This document shows positions 43,025 to 52,150 of a DNA stretch of 64,000 nt, one piece after another. This DNA is from Gammaproteobacteria bacterium (GTDB lineage Bacteria > Pseudomonadota > Gammaproteobacteria > Ga0077536), in NCBI GenBank assembly GCA_016191285.1, contig JACPPA010000053.1:1-64000 (forward strand). Reading direction: 5' to 3'. Within the stretch, counting starts at the first letter, position 1. Every line of letters starts with the position of its first letter. The position numbers and the translations under genes are program-made. The notes beneath the pieces are model-generated. The model did not search any database, was not told the origin of the DNA, and saw only the letters and a program-made list of their open reading frames with translations.

Positions 43025-44221
43025 ATGAGAGCCTCGGCAGTAATTGAACAACCGAACATGAACGAGCCACTGGCCCAGCTATTCCAACGCCTGTTGGATG
43101 AATTGGAACAGCCGGAGAGTGTCGAATGGGACGCGCAGGAGAGCACGCTTAATCCGGCGATTTACAGCGACCCGGCGATTCTCCAAAAGGAAATCGACCG
43201 TATCTTCCGTCGCGTGCCGCTGTGCTTGGGCCATGCCGATCAATTGCGCGAACCGGGCAGCATGCTCGCGCGTGATCTTTTTGGCTTGCCGTTGTTGTTG
43301 GTGCGCGACCGCGCCGGTGAGATCAACGTGTTTCTCAATGTTTGCCGTCATCGCGGTGCGCGCTTGGTGGCTGGCGAGGGGGAGGTTTGTCGCGCGAGTA
43401 CGTTGTCCTGTCCGTACCACGCCTGGACTTACGATCTGAACGGCGCTCTGCGCGTGGTGCCGGGCGCCGAGGCGTTCCCGACCCTTGATAAAGCGACCCG
43501 TGGCTTGCGCCGACTACCAGCGACGGTGCGACACGGATTGATCTGGGCGCTGATGGACCCGCAACAAAGCGTTATCGATGTCGCGGGATTTCTCGGTGGC
43601 CTTGATGAGGATCTGGCGGCGCTCGATCTGAAGTCGCATTGCTTCTATCGCCAGCATGCGCGGAAGCGGAAGACCAACTGGAAATTGATGATGGATGCCT
43701 TCCAGGAGGTCTACCACATCAAACGCTTGCACGCGCGAACCATCGCGCCGTTTTTTCTGGAGCGGAAAGCGGCTGGTGAGGGCGTGGGTCCGCATACGAG
43801 GATCCTGGTCGGCCGCGATCGCTTCGCCGAAGCGCGCGATCTGCCACCGCAACAATGGGATCTACGCCGCCACGCGACATTAACCCATGTCATCTTCCCG
43901 AATTCGTTGATCATCTATCATCCGGACTCGACGAGTCATATGGGCATGTTCCCGACGGCCCCCGACGAAATTTTGTTCGTGCACACTTTGTTCATTCCGC
44001 ATGAACCGCGTAACGATAAGGAGCGCGGCCATTGGGCCCGGAATTTCGCGATGATCGATGAGGGTGTGTTTGGCGCGGAGGATCTATTTATCTCCGAGCA
44101 GATCCAACTCGGGGTGCGGTCTGGCGCTAATGACAGTTTTGTATTAGGGCGATTCGAGCAACACCTGCGGCGCTTCCATGAGCATATTGAAGCGATGCTG
44201 CGCGGTAATGACGATAGTTGA
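43025..44221 (+). CDS. Rieske oxygenase alpha subunit (ring-hydroxylating type)
   Basis: The 398-aa Rieske non-heme iron oxygenase has the [2Fe-2S] site CRHRGARLV ... CPYHAWTYD and the mononuclear-iron facial triad region KLMMDAFQEVYHIKRLHARTI (Asp, His, His). It belongs to the two-domain alpha subunits of the phthalate or p-cumate family and is in a likely operon after the FAD hydroxylase. No ferredoxin, reductase or beta subunit lies nearby, so electron supply is encoded elsewhere. Substrate is unknown. Confidence 0.9.
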   Translation: MRASAVIEQPNMNEPLAQLFQRLLDELEQPESVEWDAQESTLNPAIYSDPAILQKEIDRIFRRVPLCLGHADQLREPGSMLARDLFGLPLLLVRDRAGEINVFLNVCRHRGARLVAGEGEVCRASTLSCPYHAWTYDLNGALRVVPGAEAFPTLDKATRGLRRLPATVRHGLIWALMDPQQSVIDVAGFLGGLDEDLAALDLKSHCFYRQHARKRKTNWKLMMDAFQEVYHIKRLHARTIAPFFLERKAAGEGVGPHTRILVGRDRFAEARDLPPQQWDLRRHATLTHVIFPNSLIIYHPDSTSHMGMFPTAPDEILFVHTLFIPHEPRNDKERGHWARNFAMIDEGVFGAEDLFISEQIQLGVRSGANDSFVLGRFEQHLRRFHEHIEAMLRGNDDS

Positions 44222-44354
44222 AGATTCGCCGCTAAAGCGGCTCCCACAAGCGGGGCACCCGGAGCTGGGTCAGTATTGTGGGAGCGGATTTATCCGCGAA
44301 TCTTTTGGGGCTTTTGTGATTGTCGACGAGTCGCCGCTGAAGCGGCTCCCACAG
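44222..44354. repeat. REP half plus full REP composite
   Basis: A first arm GATTCGCCGCTAAAGCGGCT plus CCCACAA is followed by GCGGGGCACCCGGAGCTGGG and a full unit at 44275-44354 that matches the 105-bp tandem unit at 38858. It lies between two convergent Rieske genes. Confidence 0.8.
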
Positions 44355-44404
44355 TAATTTTTTTCGAGCCGCCGTCATTGCGAGTGTGGCGAAGCAATTC
44401 AGAT

Positions 44405-45562
44405 CTAACGCGTCACGCCGGTTCCTTCGCCTAATCGCTGCGTAATACAGTGATGATAATGCGCCAACCCCGGCTCATTGCGGCCAAACAGCGTGTGCGT
44501 CTGCGCGGCGCTGTGCATGCCGCCTTGGATCCCTTCGCCGACTGGAAAATCTTCGTTCTCCACCACGTGTAGCACCAAGTCGAGATTTTTATCCCAATGC
44601 CGCTTAGCACTATCGGTGAGCGCGGGCTCCGGCGAATACAGTGTCAAGCGGAAACGCGATTCATCTGGCGTGGGGCCGGGATAAATCTGCCACAGCTCCA
44701 CTTGTGCGCCCTGCCAGACCAAAACCGTATTCGGGAACAACACGTAAATGACGACGATATGCGGCAGCAAGCGCCAGTCCTGTTCAGTCTGGCCCGCGAG
44801 GTCATGAATGGTTTTACGCGGCGACACCAACCGGAAATGTTCGCCATAGGCATCGAAGGTGGCGAGGTTGTGATGGAAGATCGAACAGATCGACTGCTTA
44901 TGCAGCACGCAGAAATGGTACGACTCAAGAAACGTGTCGATCACGAGCTTCCAGTTCATGTCGCGCTTTAGATCACGCGAGGCGTAATGCTGAAACGCGC
45001 TCAAGTGGTAGCTCGCGAGCTCGTCGCCAAGCGGCCCCAGCCAAGCATCGATATCGAAATTTCGGCCGGGCGTTGGGCACACCCACAGCAGGCCGTGTTG
45101 CTCCGCTGCCGGCAGTTCGCGCAGGCTCAACGTGGCGCGCTCGACGTCAACGAAGGAGGGTTCGTCCGGCCGGTTGATGAGCACGCCGTCCATGCCATAA
45201 ACCCACGCATGATAGGGACAGGTGAAGCCGCGGCTGGTACCGCAGCCTTCGGCGACGCGCGCGCCGCGATGCCGACATACGTTCAGATACGCTTTGAATT
45301 TTCCGTCGGCGGTGCGCACCAACAAGAGCGGGACGCCGGTCAGATCGTGAGTGCGGAAGCTATTCGGTCCCGGTAGATCGTGGCTCAATCCCACACAGAG
45401 CGGTTGCTCACGAAAGAAGGTTTGCGCTTCATGTGCGGCAATTGCCGAGCTGGTGTATTCGGCGATTGGCTGGCGATAGACCTCGGCGCCAAGCGCGGTA
45501 GTTTCGGTGTCGATAAACCGGAGTAATTGTTTCGCAACGGTGATTTGTTCAGCGTGCCGCAT
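44405..45562 (-). CDS. Rieske oxygenase alpha subunit
   Basis: A second Rieske oxygenase, 385 aa, has [2Fe-2S] ligands in NVCRHRGARV ... GFTCPYHAWVYG and an iron triad in KLVIDTFLESYHFCVLH. Only moderate similarity to the Rieske gene at 43025 is seen, so they are not simple duplicates. The start at 45562 skips 11 upstream residues (MVCLRIRGLAD) that do not fit the family. It is on the opposite strand and follows the molybdopterin oxidoreductase gene (57 bp), so the two may share a transcript. Confidence 0.88.
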   Translation of the reverse strand: MRHAEQITVAKQLLRFIDTETTALGAEVYRQPIAEYTSSAIAAHEAQTFFREQPLCVGLSHDLPGPNSFRTHDLTGVPLLLVRTADGKFKAYLNVCRHRGARVAEGCGTSRGFTCPYHAWVYGMDGVLINRPDEPSFVDVERATLSLRELPAAEQHGLLWVCPTPGRNFDIDAWLGPLGDELASYHLSAFQHYASRDLKRDMNWKLVIDTFLESYHFCVLHKQSICSIFHHNLATFDAYGEHFRLVSPRKTIHDLAGQTEQDWRLLPHIVVIYVLFPNTVLVWQGAQVELWQIYPGPTPDESRFRLTLYSPEPALTDSAKRHWDKNLDLVLHVVENEDFPVGEGIQGGMHSAAQTHTLFGRNEPGLAHYHHCITQRLGEGTGVTR

Positions 45563-45618
45563 ATCGGCTAATCCTCGAATTCGTAAGCAGACCAATGAAG
45601 ACAGATTCTATTTTCGTG

Positions 45619-47697
45619 TCAGACCGGCCGGATCCACACCCGGTTGTCGTGAAACGCGGCGCCGCCCAGCGGGCCTGCGGGATCGGCGCCAGTTAAAACG
45701 TTAATCCCGAGGCCTCCGGCGAACGCGCGATTCGGCCAAATGCTCTCGCTGATGACGACGCCCGTTTGAACGCCATCGAAGATCTCGACTACGAGTTCAA
45801 GCTCACCGCGCGTGTTACCCAGACGCACCCGCGCGCCATCCGCGAGGCCGAGGCGCGCCGCGTCAGTGGGATGCAGCATAACGGTCGGTTGTCCTTCGCG
45901 CCGCTGCGAAGTGGGCGTCTCGGTGAAAGTCGAATTCAAATAATGGCGCGACGGCGCGGTAACCAGGCGGAACGGAAACTCCGCCGTTGATTCCTCGATC
46001 ACCGCATGATGATCGGGCAACCGCGGCTGCGGAACGTCAGGGGTTGCGCCATGGCCCTGCGGCGGCAAGGTCGACCACTCTGGCGCAAAGTGGAATTTCT
46101 TATCGGCGTGTGCAAATCCGTTCACGTAATGGGCGTCCGCGAACGACGGCTGAACGTCGAGCCAACGCTGTGCTTCCAAGTTCGCCAGATCGCCCCAGCC
46201 CGAGTTTTGTAAGGTCCAGTCGATGATCTCGCGCGAAGTCAGGGTGAAACCGGGATGATTCGCGCCCAACCGTTTCGCCAATTCGCAGATCACGTAATGA
46301 TTGCTCTGGCACTCGCCAGGCGCTTCGATCGCCTTGGGGCCCAGCATAATATGTTGGTGACCGCCGCCTTGATAGAGATCGTCATGCTCGAGAAACATCG
46401 TCGCCGGCAGCACGATATCGGCGACCGCCGCGGTCTCGGTCATGAATTGTTCGTGGACGCAGACGAACAAATCGTCACGCAAGAAGCCGCGCTTAACACG
46501 GTTCAAATCCGGCGCGACCGACATGGGGTTGGTGTTTTGAATCAACATGGCGGTGACCGGGGGGCCGCCGCGCAGTGCGTCCGCATCATCCGTTAATACT
46601 GCGCCGATCCGCGATTGATCGAGTAATCGGATTTTGGGATCGCGGAGGTCCGAGCCTTCGATGAGGCTGCGGTCCCAATGGAAAATCGCGCCGTTGGTAT
46701 GAAACGCCCCGCCGCCTTCGTTCAGCCACGCACCGGTGATGGTGGGAATGCACGCCGCGGCGTGCATGTTCACCGCACCGTTTCGCTGTCGCGAAAAACC
46801 ATATCCCAAACGGAAAAAAGTTCGCGGATGTTGTCCGATCAACTTAGCAAAGGCCTCGATGGTCGCCACCGGCACGCCGCTGATCGCGCTCGCCCACTCC
46901 GGCGTTTTGGTTTTGAGATGGGCTTCCAATTCGCGCGGACAATCGGTGTAGCGCTCGAGATAATCCCAATTAGCGAAGCCATCGCGGAACAGGCAGTGCA
47001 TCACGGCGCACGCCAGCGCGCCATCCGTGCCGGGTCGCACGCAGACGAATAAATCGGCTTGTTCGGCGGTGGCATTGCGGTAGGTATCGATTACCACCAG
47101 TTTGGCGCCACGTTCGCGTTTCGCGCGCAGCGCGTGGGTCATCACGTTAACTTGGGTACTCGCGGCATTGGTGCCCCAGATCACGACCACATCGGCCTTG
47201 GCCATTTCGCGCGGATCAGCGCCCGCCAGCTTGCCGGTGCCGGCGAGAAAACCGCTCCAGGCGAGCGTCACGCAGATGGTCGAGTGCTGGCCTGAATAGC
47301 GTTTGGCGTGACGCAGGCGATTGATGCCGTCGCGCATGACCAAGCCCATGGTGCCGGCGTAAAAGTAGGGCCATACCGTCTCGCTGCCGTGCTTTTGTTC
47401 GGCGCGTACAAAGGCATTGGCGACTTCATCCAAGGCCGCGTCCCAGCTGATGGGTTCGAACGCATTGCTCCCTTTGGGGCCGCTCCGCCGGAGCGGCTTC
47501 AATAGGCGATCCGGATGATGGATACGCTCGGCATAGCGCGCCACCTTGCTGCAGATCACGCCTGCGGTATAAGTGTTGTCGCGGGCGCCACGCACCTTGC
47601 CGATGTGGTGAGAATCGAGGCATTCCACTTCAAGCGCACAGGTCGACGGACAGTCATGCGGACAGGCGCTGAATTTGATGGTGGGTGCGATGCCCAT
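45619..47697 (-). CDS. Molybdopterin oxidoreductase (DMSO-reductase family)
   Basis: The 692-aa catalytic subunit starts SACPHDCPSTCALEV with a Cys-rich [4Fe-4S] N-terminus and continues through the Mo-bis-MGD domains (DVVVIWGTNAASTQVN, NTNPMSVAPDLNRV, ADIVLPATMFLEHDDLYQGG). The C-terminal dinucleotide-binding domain is LNSTFTETPTSQRREGQPTV ... VRLGNTRGEL. No twin-Arg signal is present, so it acts in the cytoplasm. Homologues include formate dehydrogenase-like and polysulfide/thiosulfate reductase-like enzymes; the substrate cannot be fixed. It heads a unit with the Rieske gene at 44405. Confidence 0.86.
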   Translation of the reverse strand: MGIAPTIKFSACPHDCPSTCALEVECLDSHHIGKVRGARDNTYTAGVICSKVARYAERIHHPDRLLKPLRRSGPKGSNAFEPISWDAALDEVANAFVRAEQKHGSETVWPYFYAGTMGLVMRDGINRLRHAKRYSGQHSTICVTLAWSGFLAGTGKLAGADPREMAKADVVVIWGTNAASTQVNVMTHALRAKRERGAKLVVIDTYRNATAEQADLFVCVRPGTDGALACAVMHCLFRDGFANWDYLERYTDCPRELEAHLKTKTPEWASAISGVPVATIEAFAKLIGQHPRTFFRLGYGFSRQRNGAVNMHAAACIPTITGAWLNEGGGAFHTNGAIFHWDRSLIEGSDLRDPKIRLLDQSRIGAVLTDDADALRGGPPVTAMLIQNTNPMSVAPDLNRVKRGFLRDDLFVCVHEQFMTETAAVADIVLPATMFLEHDDLYQGGGHQHIMLGPKAIEAPGECQSNHYVICELAKRLGANHPGFTLTSREIIDWTLQNSGWGDLANLEAQRWLDVQPSFADAHYVNGFAHADKKFHFAPEWSTLPPQGHGATPDVPQPRLPDHHAVIEESTAEFPFRLVTAPSRHYLNSTFTETPTSQRREGQPTVMLHPTDAARLGLADGARVRLGNTRGELELVVEIFDGVQTGVVISESIWPNRAFAGGLGINVLTGADPAGPLGGAAFHDNRVWIRPV

Positions 47698-47825
47698 TTA
47701 ATCGTCCTCGTCAGGTGCGGGGGCAGGAACCAGCTTAGTGTGCAGCCGACCGCGAATTACGGCAATGCCGCCGCGCTTTGCGTATTATGCGGCCTTCCGG
47801 GTCCATCAAGGAGTTCGAGTTTCCA

Positions 47826-48551
47826 ATGAAAAAATTTGGCTGCGTAATCGTTTTACTGGCCCTTGCGGGTTGTCTTAATTTCAAAGAGGCGCGGGTCACG
47901 CCCGAACATCGTCAACTCTTGAACAAAGCGGCGGTGGTGGTGTTCCTGGATGCCGATCCCATCCTTCAGCACCTGCAATTGTCGGTGAAAGAAACAACCG
48001 CCACCACGGCGCACGTGGAAGGTTGGAACGCGCGGCAGTTAACGGAGGACTTCCTGCTCAAGCGCATGAAGGGCATGGGCTTGTCAGTCAAGTCGGTGCC
48101 CTATACCACGAAGGATTTTCCGTCGCCGTATGATTCCCGCTGGACCTATCCCAATCCGCCGCGCATGCGGCAAGCTTTGGCCCACTGGGGTGCGGTGCAT
48201 GACGTCAACATGGTGGTCGCGGTCTATCGCCAGGTCGATCAGGATTTCATCGGCCATTCAATCGAGAACCTAAATGGCTATGGCATCGTCAAGCATGAGG
48301 AAGAGCGCATAGATGCCTATACCGATGTGTATATGGAAGTTATCAATAGCGATGATGGTGGCGTGATTGGCAACGTCGATTCGAAAGAGACGGTGGCGCT
48401 CGATCCGTCACTTTGGCGTGCGACCTATGACGTGGATAAGACGCCGGTCGCCATTACTGGCGCCGAGGCACAAGCTGTGGTCGGCAAGCTAACCGAGGTG
48501 CTGACCAAGGCCTTGCAAACCGCGGCCCAAGAAGTAGGCCTGTCGCGCTGA
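47826..48551 (+). CDS. Lipoprotein of unknown function
   Basis: The 241-aa protein has a lipoprotein signal MKKFGCVIVLLALAGC, with the acylated Cys at 16 (LAGC lipobox), followed by N/F, so it is probably outer-membrane or periplasmic. The mature part is mixed alpha/beta without recognised domains. AAGGAG at 47808-47813 supports the ATG at 47826; the upstream frame to 47778 is not conserved. No clear operon partner is seen. Confidence 0.7.
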   Translation: MKKFGCVIVLLALAGCLNFKEARVTPEHRQLLNKAAVVVFLDADPILQHLQLSVKETTATTAHVEGWNARQLTEDFLLKRMKGMGLSVKSVPYTTKDFPSPYDSRWTYPNPPRMRQALAHWGAVHDVNMVVAVYRQVDQDFIGHSIENLNGYGIVKHEEERIDAYTDVYMEVINSDDGGVIGNVDSKETVALDPSLWRATYDVDKTPVAITGAEAQAVVGKLTEVLTKALQTAAQEVGLSR

Positions 48552-48559
48552 CTGGAGTT

Positions 48560-48651
48560 AAGGAAGCTCTGCAAAAGGCAGAGCTTCCTTAAGGCACAGG
48601 GAGGTGCCGTACTCTGAAAAGTCCAGGATGGACTTATTCAGAGGTTCCTTA
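48560..48651. repeat. Composite hairpin repeat (partial copy of the 6550 element)
   Basis: In order it holds GGAAGCTCTGC/GCAGAGCTTCC, GGCAC/GTGCC and CTCTGAAAAGTCC/GGACTTATTCAGAG hairpins, which are modules five, four and one of the element at 6550-6713, in reverse orientation. Modules two and three are missing. Confidence 0.75.
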
Positions 48652-48680
48652 ATTCGAGCCGGCGGGCGAGGAGTAAATCG

Positions 48681-49625
48681 ATGCATTGTGTAATTCTCGG
48701 TGCCGGCGCGCTCGGCGCCTTGCTCGCGGGACATCTCAGTCAGGCGCAGCATCGGGTGCAACTGATTGCCCGTGGCGCGCGCGCCGACCACCTTGAAGCC
48801 CACGGCGTTGCAATTCACGGTCTGAGCGAGATCACGGCACGCTGTGAAGTAGTGCGCGGCCCCGCGGACGTTACCGACGCCGATCTCTTCATCAACACCG
48901 TTAAGACCTACGACAGTGTCGCGGCGCTGGCGAGTTTGCGTCATCTGCAACCGAGGGTCGCTTTGTCCGTGCAGAATGGCGTGGTCAAGGAAGACGAGCT
49001 TTGTGCGCGCTTCGGCCGGACAGCGGTACTCGGCACGATGGCGGATTTCAGCGGCGAAGTGACCGACGATGGCAGCGTGCTCTTCACGCGCAACATTTAT
49101 TTTCATTTGGGCGAACTCGATGGCAGCATGAGCGCGCGCGCCATGTCAATTGCGACCGCAATCAATAGCGCCGGCATCAACACCCGCGCGGTCGACAATA
49201 TCCAAAGTATCGCGTGGTCAAAGTACACCGGGTGGGTGGCGCTGATGGTGCTGGCCGTGCTCACGCGCAAGACCACCGGCGTGTATTTGAGCGATCCCAA
49301 TATTGCCCGGCTCACCGCGCAAATAGTGCGCGAGATGGCGCAGCTCTCGGCAGCTTTACACATCCCACTAATCGATGCCTCGCCAATCCCCGTGGCGCGC
49401 GTGCTTGCCGCCAGCGACGACGATGCAGTGACGGTTGTTCAAGCAACCGGCGCGCGCATGCATGCGGCAGCCCCGACGCACCGCATGTCGAGTCTGCAAG
49501 ATCTGTTGCGCGGCCGCCGTTTGGAGTTAGAGGAGACGGTAGGGCACGCGCTACGCAAGGCCGCGGAACTCGATCTTAAACTGCCAACGCTTGAGACTTG
49601 TTATCGACTAGCCAGTGCTGTTTGA
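48681..49625 (+). CDS. Ketopantoate reductase (PanE/ApbA) family protein
   Basis: The 314-aa NADPH-dependent reductase has CVILGAGALGALLAGHLSQA (GxGxxG), NTVKTYD, SVQNGV, and a C-terminal helical domain with the conserved YTGWVALMVLAVLTRKTTG (K-x-N-like substrate Lys region) and THRMSSLQDLLRGRRLELEE. In CoA biosynthesis it reduces 2-dehydropantoate; many paralogues act on other alpha-keto acids, and this start differs from the usual GNxLxxS motif, so a paralogue is plausible. The upstream repeat element lies in its leader. Confidence 0.84.
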   Translation: MHCVILGAGALGALLAGHLSQAQHRVQLIARGARADHLEAHGVAIHGLSEITARCEVVRGPADVTDADLFINTVKTYDSVAALASLRHLQPRVALSVQNGVVKEDELCARFGRTAVLGTMADFSGEVTDDGSVLFTRNIYFHLGELDGSMSARAMSIATAINSAGINTRAVDNIQSIAWSKYTGWVALMVLAVLTRKTTGVYLSDPNIARLTAQIVREMAQLSAALHIPLIDASPIPVARVLAASDDDAVTVVQATGARMHAAAPTHRMSSLQDLLRGRRLELEETVGHALRKAAELDLKLPTLETCYRLASAV

Positions 49626-49674
49626 GGGGAATCGCCAATCATCCGCAATTACGGGGTCAGCAAGCGTAGGGCAA

Positions 49675-49741
49675 TGGGATGAGCCCGCAGGGCGTTATCC
49701 GCCGAAGGATGGTGGATAACGCGGCTCCGCCCTCATCCCCC
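49675..49741. repeat. Long palindrome GGGATGAG..GCGTTATCC..GGATAACGC..CTCATCCC
   Basis: Outer arms GGGATGAG/CTCATCCC and inner arms GCGTTATCC/GGATAACGC form an extended hairpin between the PanE-like and TonB genes. It resembles a bidirectional transcript-end structure or a dispersed palindrome. Confidence 0.65.
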
Positions 49742-49802
49742 TACCGTTACTCAAGTTGCGCGACCGCCTTTAAGGTAAACGGCATCGAATAGAATTCGGC
49801 GA

Positions 49803-50483
49803 ATGAGAACGACAAGCGGGGAATATCAGGGCTCGTCCCCCATTATTGGCTATAGCCTCCTTGCGGCGATTTCGGTGTTGTTACACCTCTGCATGTGGCT
49901 GTGGTTCCAACACCCGTCGACATCCGCGCCAACCCTGATCCCGCCCAAACTGGTCACGCTCACTTTCGTCACGCCGAGCGCGCCGCCCGTGGTCCAACCG
50001 CTACCGCCGCCGATTCCGGTCACGGCGCCAAAACCTATCGCGAAACCGGCCAAACCGGTGCCCCAGCCGAAGCCGCGACTCATTCCCAAGCGCGAACCAA
50101 TACCGCTTGAACCGGCGCCAGCGGCGTCCACACCCGAACCCGCAGTGTCGACTGTGAACACCTCACCAGTCACGGCGCCTCCCGTCCCCGAACCCGAAAT
50201 CATCCCAGCGAACACCAAGGCCACCGCACGCCGCAATCCGAAACCTGACTACCCCGCAGTGGCCAAGCGTCGCGACTGGGAGGGGAAGGTGATACTGGCG
50301 ATCGAGGTTTTGACTGATGGCACGCCCGGCAAGATCTCCGTGGCCGAGCCGAGCGGGCACGAAATACTCGACAAGGCCGCGCTTGAGACGGTAAAACGTT
50401 GGTTGTTCGAACCGGCGCGCCGTGGGGACACCGCAGTCGTCAGTACTTTAAGATATTCAATCGTGTTCAAAATCGAGCAATAA
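49803..50483 (+). CDS. tonB: TonB-family energy-transducing protein
   Basis: The 226-aa protein has a single N-terminal transmembrane anchor (about 17-36), a proline-rich periplasmic linker (PLPPPIPVTAPKPIAKPAKP and following PKPRLIPKREPI) and a C-terminal TonB domain with YPAVAKRRDWEGKVILAIEV and LETVKRWLFEPAR. It couples inner-membrane proton motive force to outer-membrane receptors together with ExbB and ExbD, whose genes lie about 600 bp downstream after a repeat-rich gap. The start fits; an alternative within the anchor is unlikely. Confidence 0.9.
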   Translation: MRTTSGEYQGSSPIIGYSLLAAISVLLHLCMWLWFQHPSTSAPTLIPPKLVTLTFVTPSAPPVVQPLPPPIPVTAPKPIAKPAKPVPQPKPRLIPKREPIPLEPAPAASTPEPAVSTVNTSPVTAPPVPEPEIIPANTKATARRNPKPDYPAVAKRRDWEGKVILAIEVLTDGTPGKISVAEPSGHEILDKAALETVKRWLFEPARRGDTAVVSTLRYSIVFKIEQ

Positions 50484-51085
50484 GCCCAACCTAAATAGGC
50501 GGGCGTAATTAGCGTCCAGGTAGCTGAGAGGCGACGGGACTGAGACTACACTGCCGTCCCGGCGAACCAGGTCGTGTAAAAACTCCAGTGAATTGGGGCA
50601 GGGAACAAGAACCCAGCCCATGCCATTCCGGCGGACAGCCGGAATCTAGATAGACGAGCATTGATACCGACTAGGTTAATAGGATGCGATAGGCGATATG
50701 GATTGCGCTATCTCGTCCCGGCGAACGCCGGGACCCAGTGAAATAAAGACCACTTCATGGATGCCGGCTTACGCCGGAATGACGACAAGTAAACTTTGGC
50801 GCACTTCGGGTGGTCGGTATTTCCGGTTCGTTATTTAGTAAAAAGGCGGGTCCGCGCGCTGCGCGGACACCTATTCTGACTGGACCCCACCCCCGATATT
50901 CGCTGTGCGAATTCCGGGGTGACGGGCGGCGATTCGAGTTTTTACACGTCCTCGAAAACCGAGACCCAGTCAAATAAATCTTGTTCTGGATTCCGGCTTA
51001 CGCCGGAATGACGATACGCCAGAACCTGGCACCCGTGGGGTGACCGGTATTTTTGTTTCGCCAATTAGTACAAGAGGTCGACTGA
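50484..51085. other. Repeat-rich intergenic region
   Basis: No gene is seen in this 600-bp gap between tonB and exbB. It holds a GACGAGCATTGATACC repeat (50648-50680), ATTCCGGC..GCCGGAATGACG palindromes (about 50625-50645, 50757-50783, 50988-51013), a GTCCCGGCGAACGCCGGGAC palindrome near 50718 and a CCCCGATATTCGCTGTGCGA palindrome near 50889 related to the one at 290. Dispersed repeats are clustered here. Confidence 0.7.
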
Positions 51086-51742
51086 GTGCTATCTGCCCTG
51101 ACTTCCGATTCGATCGTGACGTGGACCTTGTACGTACTCGTGGCTTTTTCGATCACTACATGGACCGTGGTGTTTATCAAAGTCTTCCAACATACGCGCG
51201 CGGAAATCAGCAATCGTCGCTACACACGTGCCTTCTGGGCGGCGCCGAGTTTAGCGGCGGCGATGGATCAACAAAACGTTGCCGGCCCCGCGGCGCGCAT
51301 TGCGCGCGCGGGCTTCGAGGTGCTGCGCGATCAAAGTGAAGGCACCGATCTCGCGCATTCGGGTGAACGGCGCGAGTTATTGGAACGCTGCTTGCGCCAG
51401 CAATTACAGAAAGAGCGGCGCGCGCTCGATGGGGGGCTTGCCTTGCTCGCGAGCATCGGCAGCACGTCGCCGTTCGTCGGCTTGTTTGGCACGGTGTGGG
51501 GCATCATGCACGCGTTGAAAGACATCACCAAAGCCGGTTCGGCCACGCTCGATGTGGTCGCTGGCCCGATTGGCGACGCGTTGATCGCAACCGCTATTGG
51601 TATCGCAGTGGCCGTGCCCGCGGTGCTTGCGTACAACTTTTTTCTGCGTCGAATGAAATCCGTGGTGGCGGATCTCGATGACTTTGCCACTGATTTTTTA
51701 AATCTCGCCGCGAAATCCGCGTGGCGACCGGGAGTGCGCTAG
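51086..51742 (+). CDS. exbB: ExbB/TolQ-family proton-channel protein
   Basis: The 218-aa MotA/TolQ/ExbB family membrane protein has three transmembrane segments (about 10-30, 120-140, 165-188) with the conserved STSPFVGLFGTVWGIMHALK and GPIGDALIATAIGIAVAVPAV. It forms the proton channel that energises TonB. The GTG start at 51086 has AAGAGG upstream. The next gene, exbD, begins immediately after the stop. Confidence 0.92.
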   Translation: MLSALTSDSIVTWTLYVLVAFSITTWTVVFIKVFQHTRAEISNRRYTRAFWAAPSLAAAMDQQNVAGPAARIARAGFEVLRDQSEGTDLAHSGERRELLERCLRQQLQKERRALDGGLALLASIGSTSPFVGLFGTVWGIMHALKDITKAGSATLDVVAGPIGDALIATAIGIAVAVPAVLAYNFFLRRMKSVVADLDDFATDFLNLAAKSAWRPGVR

Positions 51743-52150
51743 GTGGCACTGCTTACGCCCGGGGATCACGACGAGGTCATGAGCGAGATCAATGTCACGC
51801 CGTTGGTCGATGTGATGTTGGTGTTGCTGGTAGTGTTTATCGTCACAGCGCCGTTGCTCACCAATGCGATTCACGTGACCCTGCCCAAAACGGAGAAAAC
51901 GGCCGCGCCGGATGAGCCGCAAGCGGTAACCGTAAGCGTGGACGCCAGCGAAAAGATTTTTATCGAGAAGCGCCAGATTGCAGTAACGACGCTGGAATCC
52001 GAGCTCCGGACTCTAAAAGACCGGCACAAGGATCTCACCCTGTATCTGCAGGCCGACGACGCCTCGCACTACGGCATCGTCGCCAAGGTCATGGCCGCGA
52101 TCGAGCGCTCAGGCGTCGCCAAGGTCGCGGTGATTACCGAGGCCCACTAG
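51743..52150 (+). CDS. exbD: ExbD/TolR-family protein
   Basis: This 135-aa single-pass membrane protein has the family pattern [21 protein letters not shown], with the proton-path Asp in the transmembrane helix, and a periplasmic domain. The GTG start at 51743 directly follows exbB; an ATG at 51779 is an alternative that would drop 12 residues. The 3' end overlaps the convergent DEAD-box helicase gene by 17 bp. Confidence 0.9.
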   Translation: MALLTPGDHDEVMSEINVTPLVDVMLVLLVVFIVTAPLLTNAIHVTLPKTEKTAAPDEPQAVTVSVDASEKIFIEKRQIAVTTLESELRTLKDRHKDLTLYLQADDASHYGIVAKVMAAIERSGVAKVAVITEAH

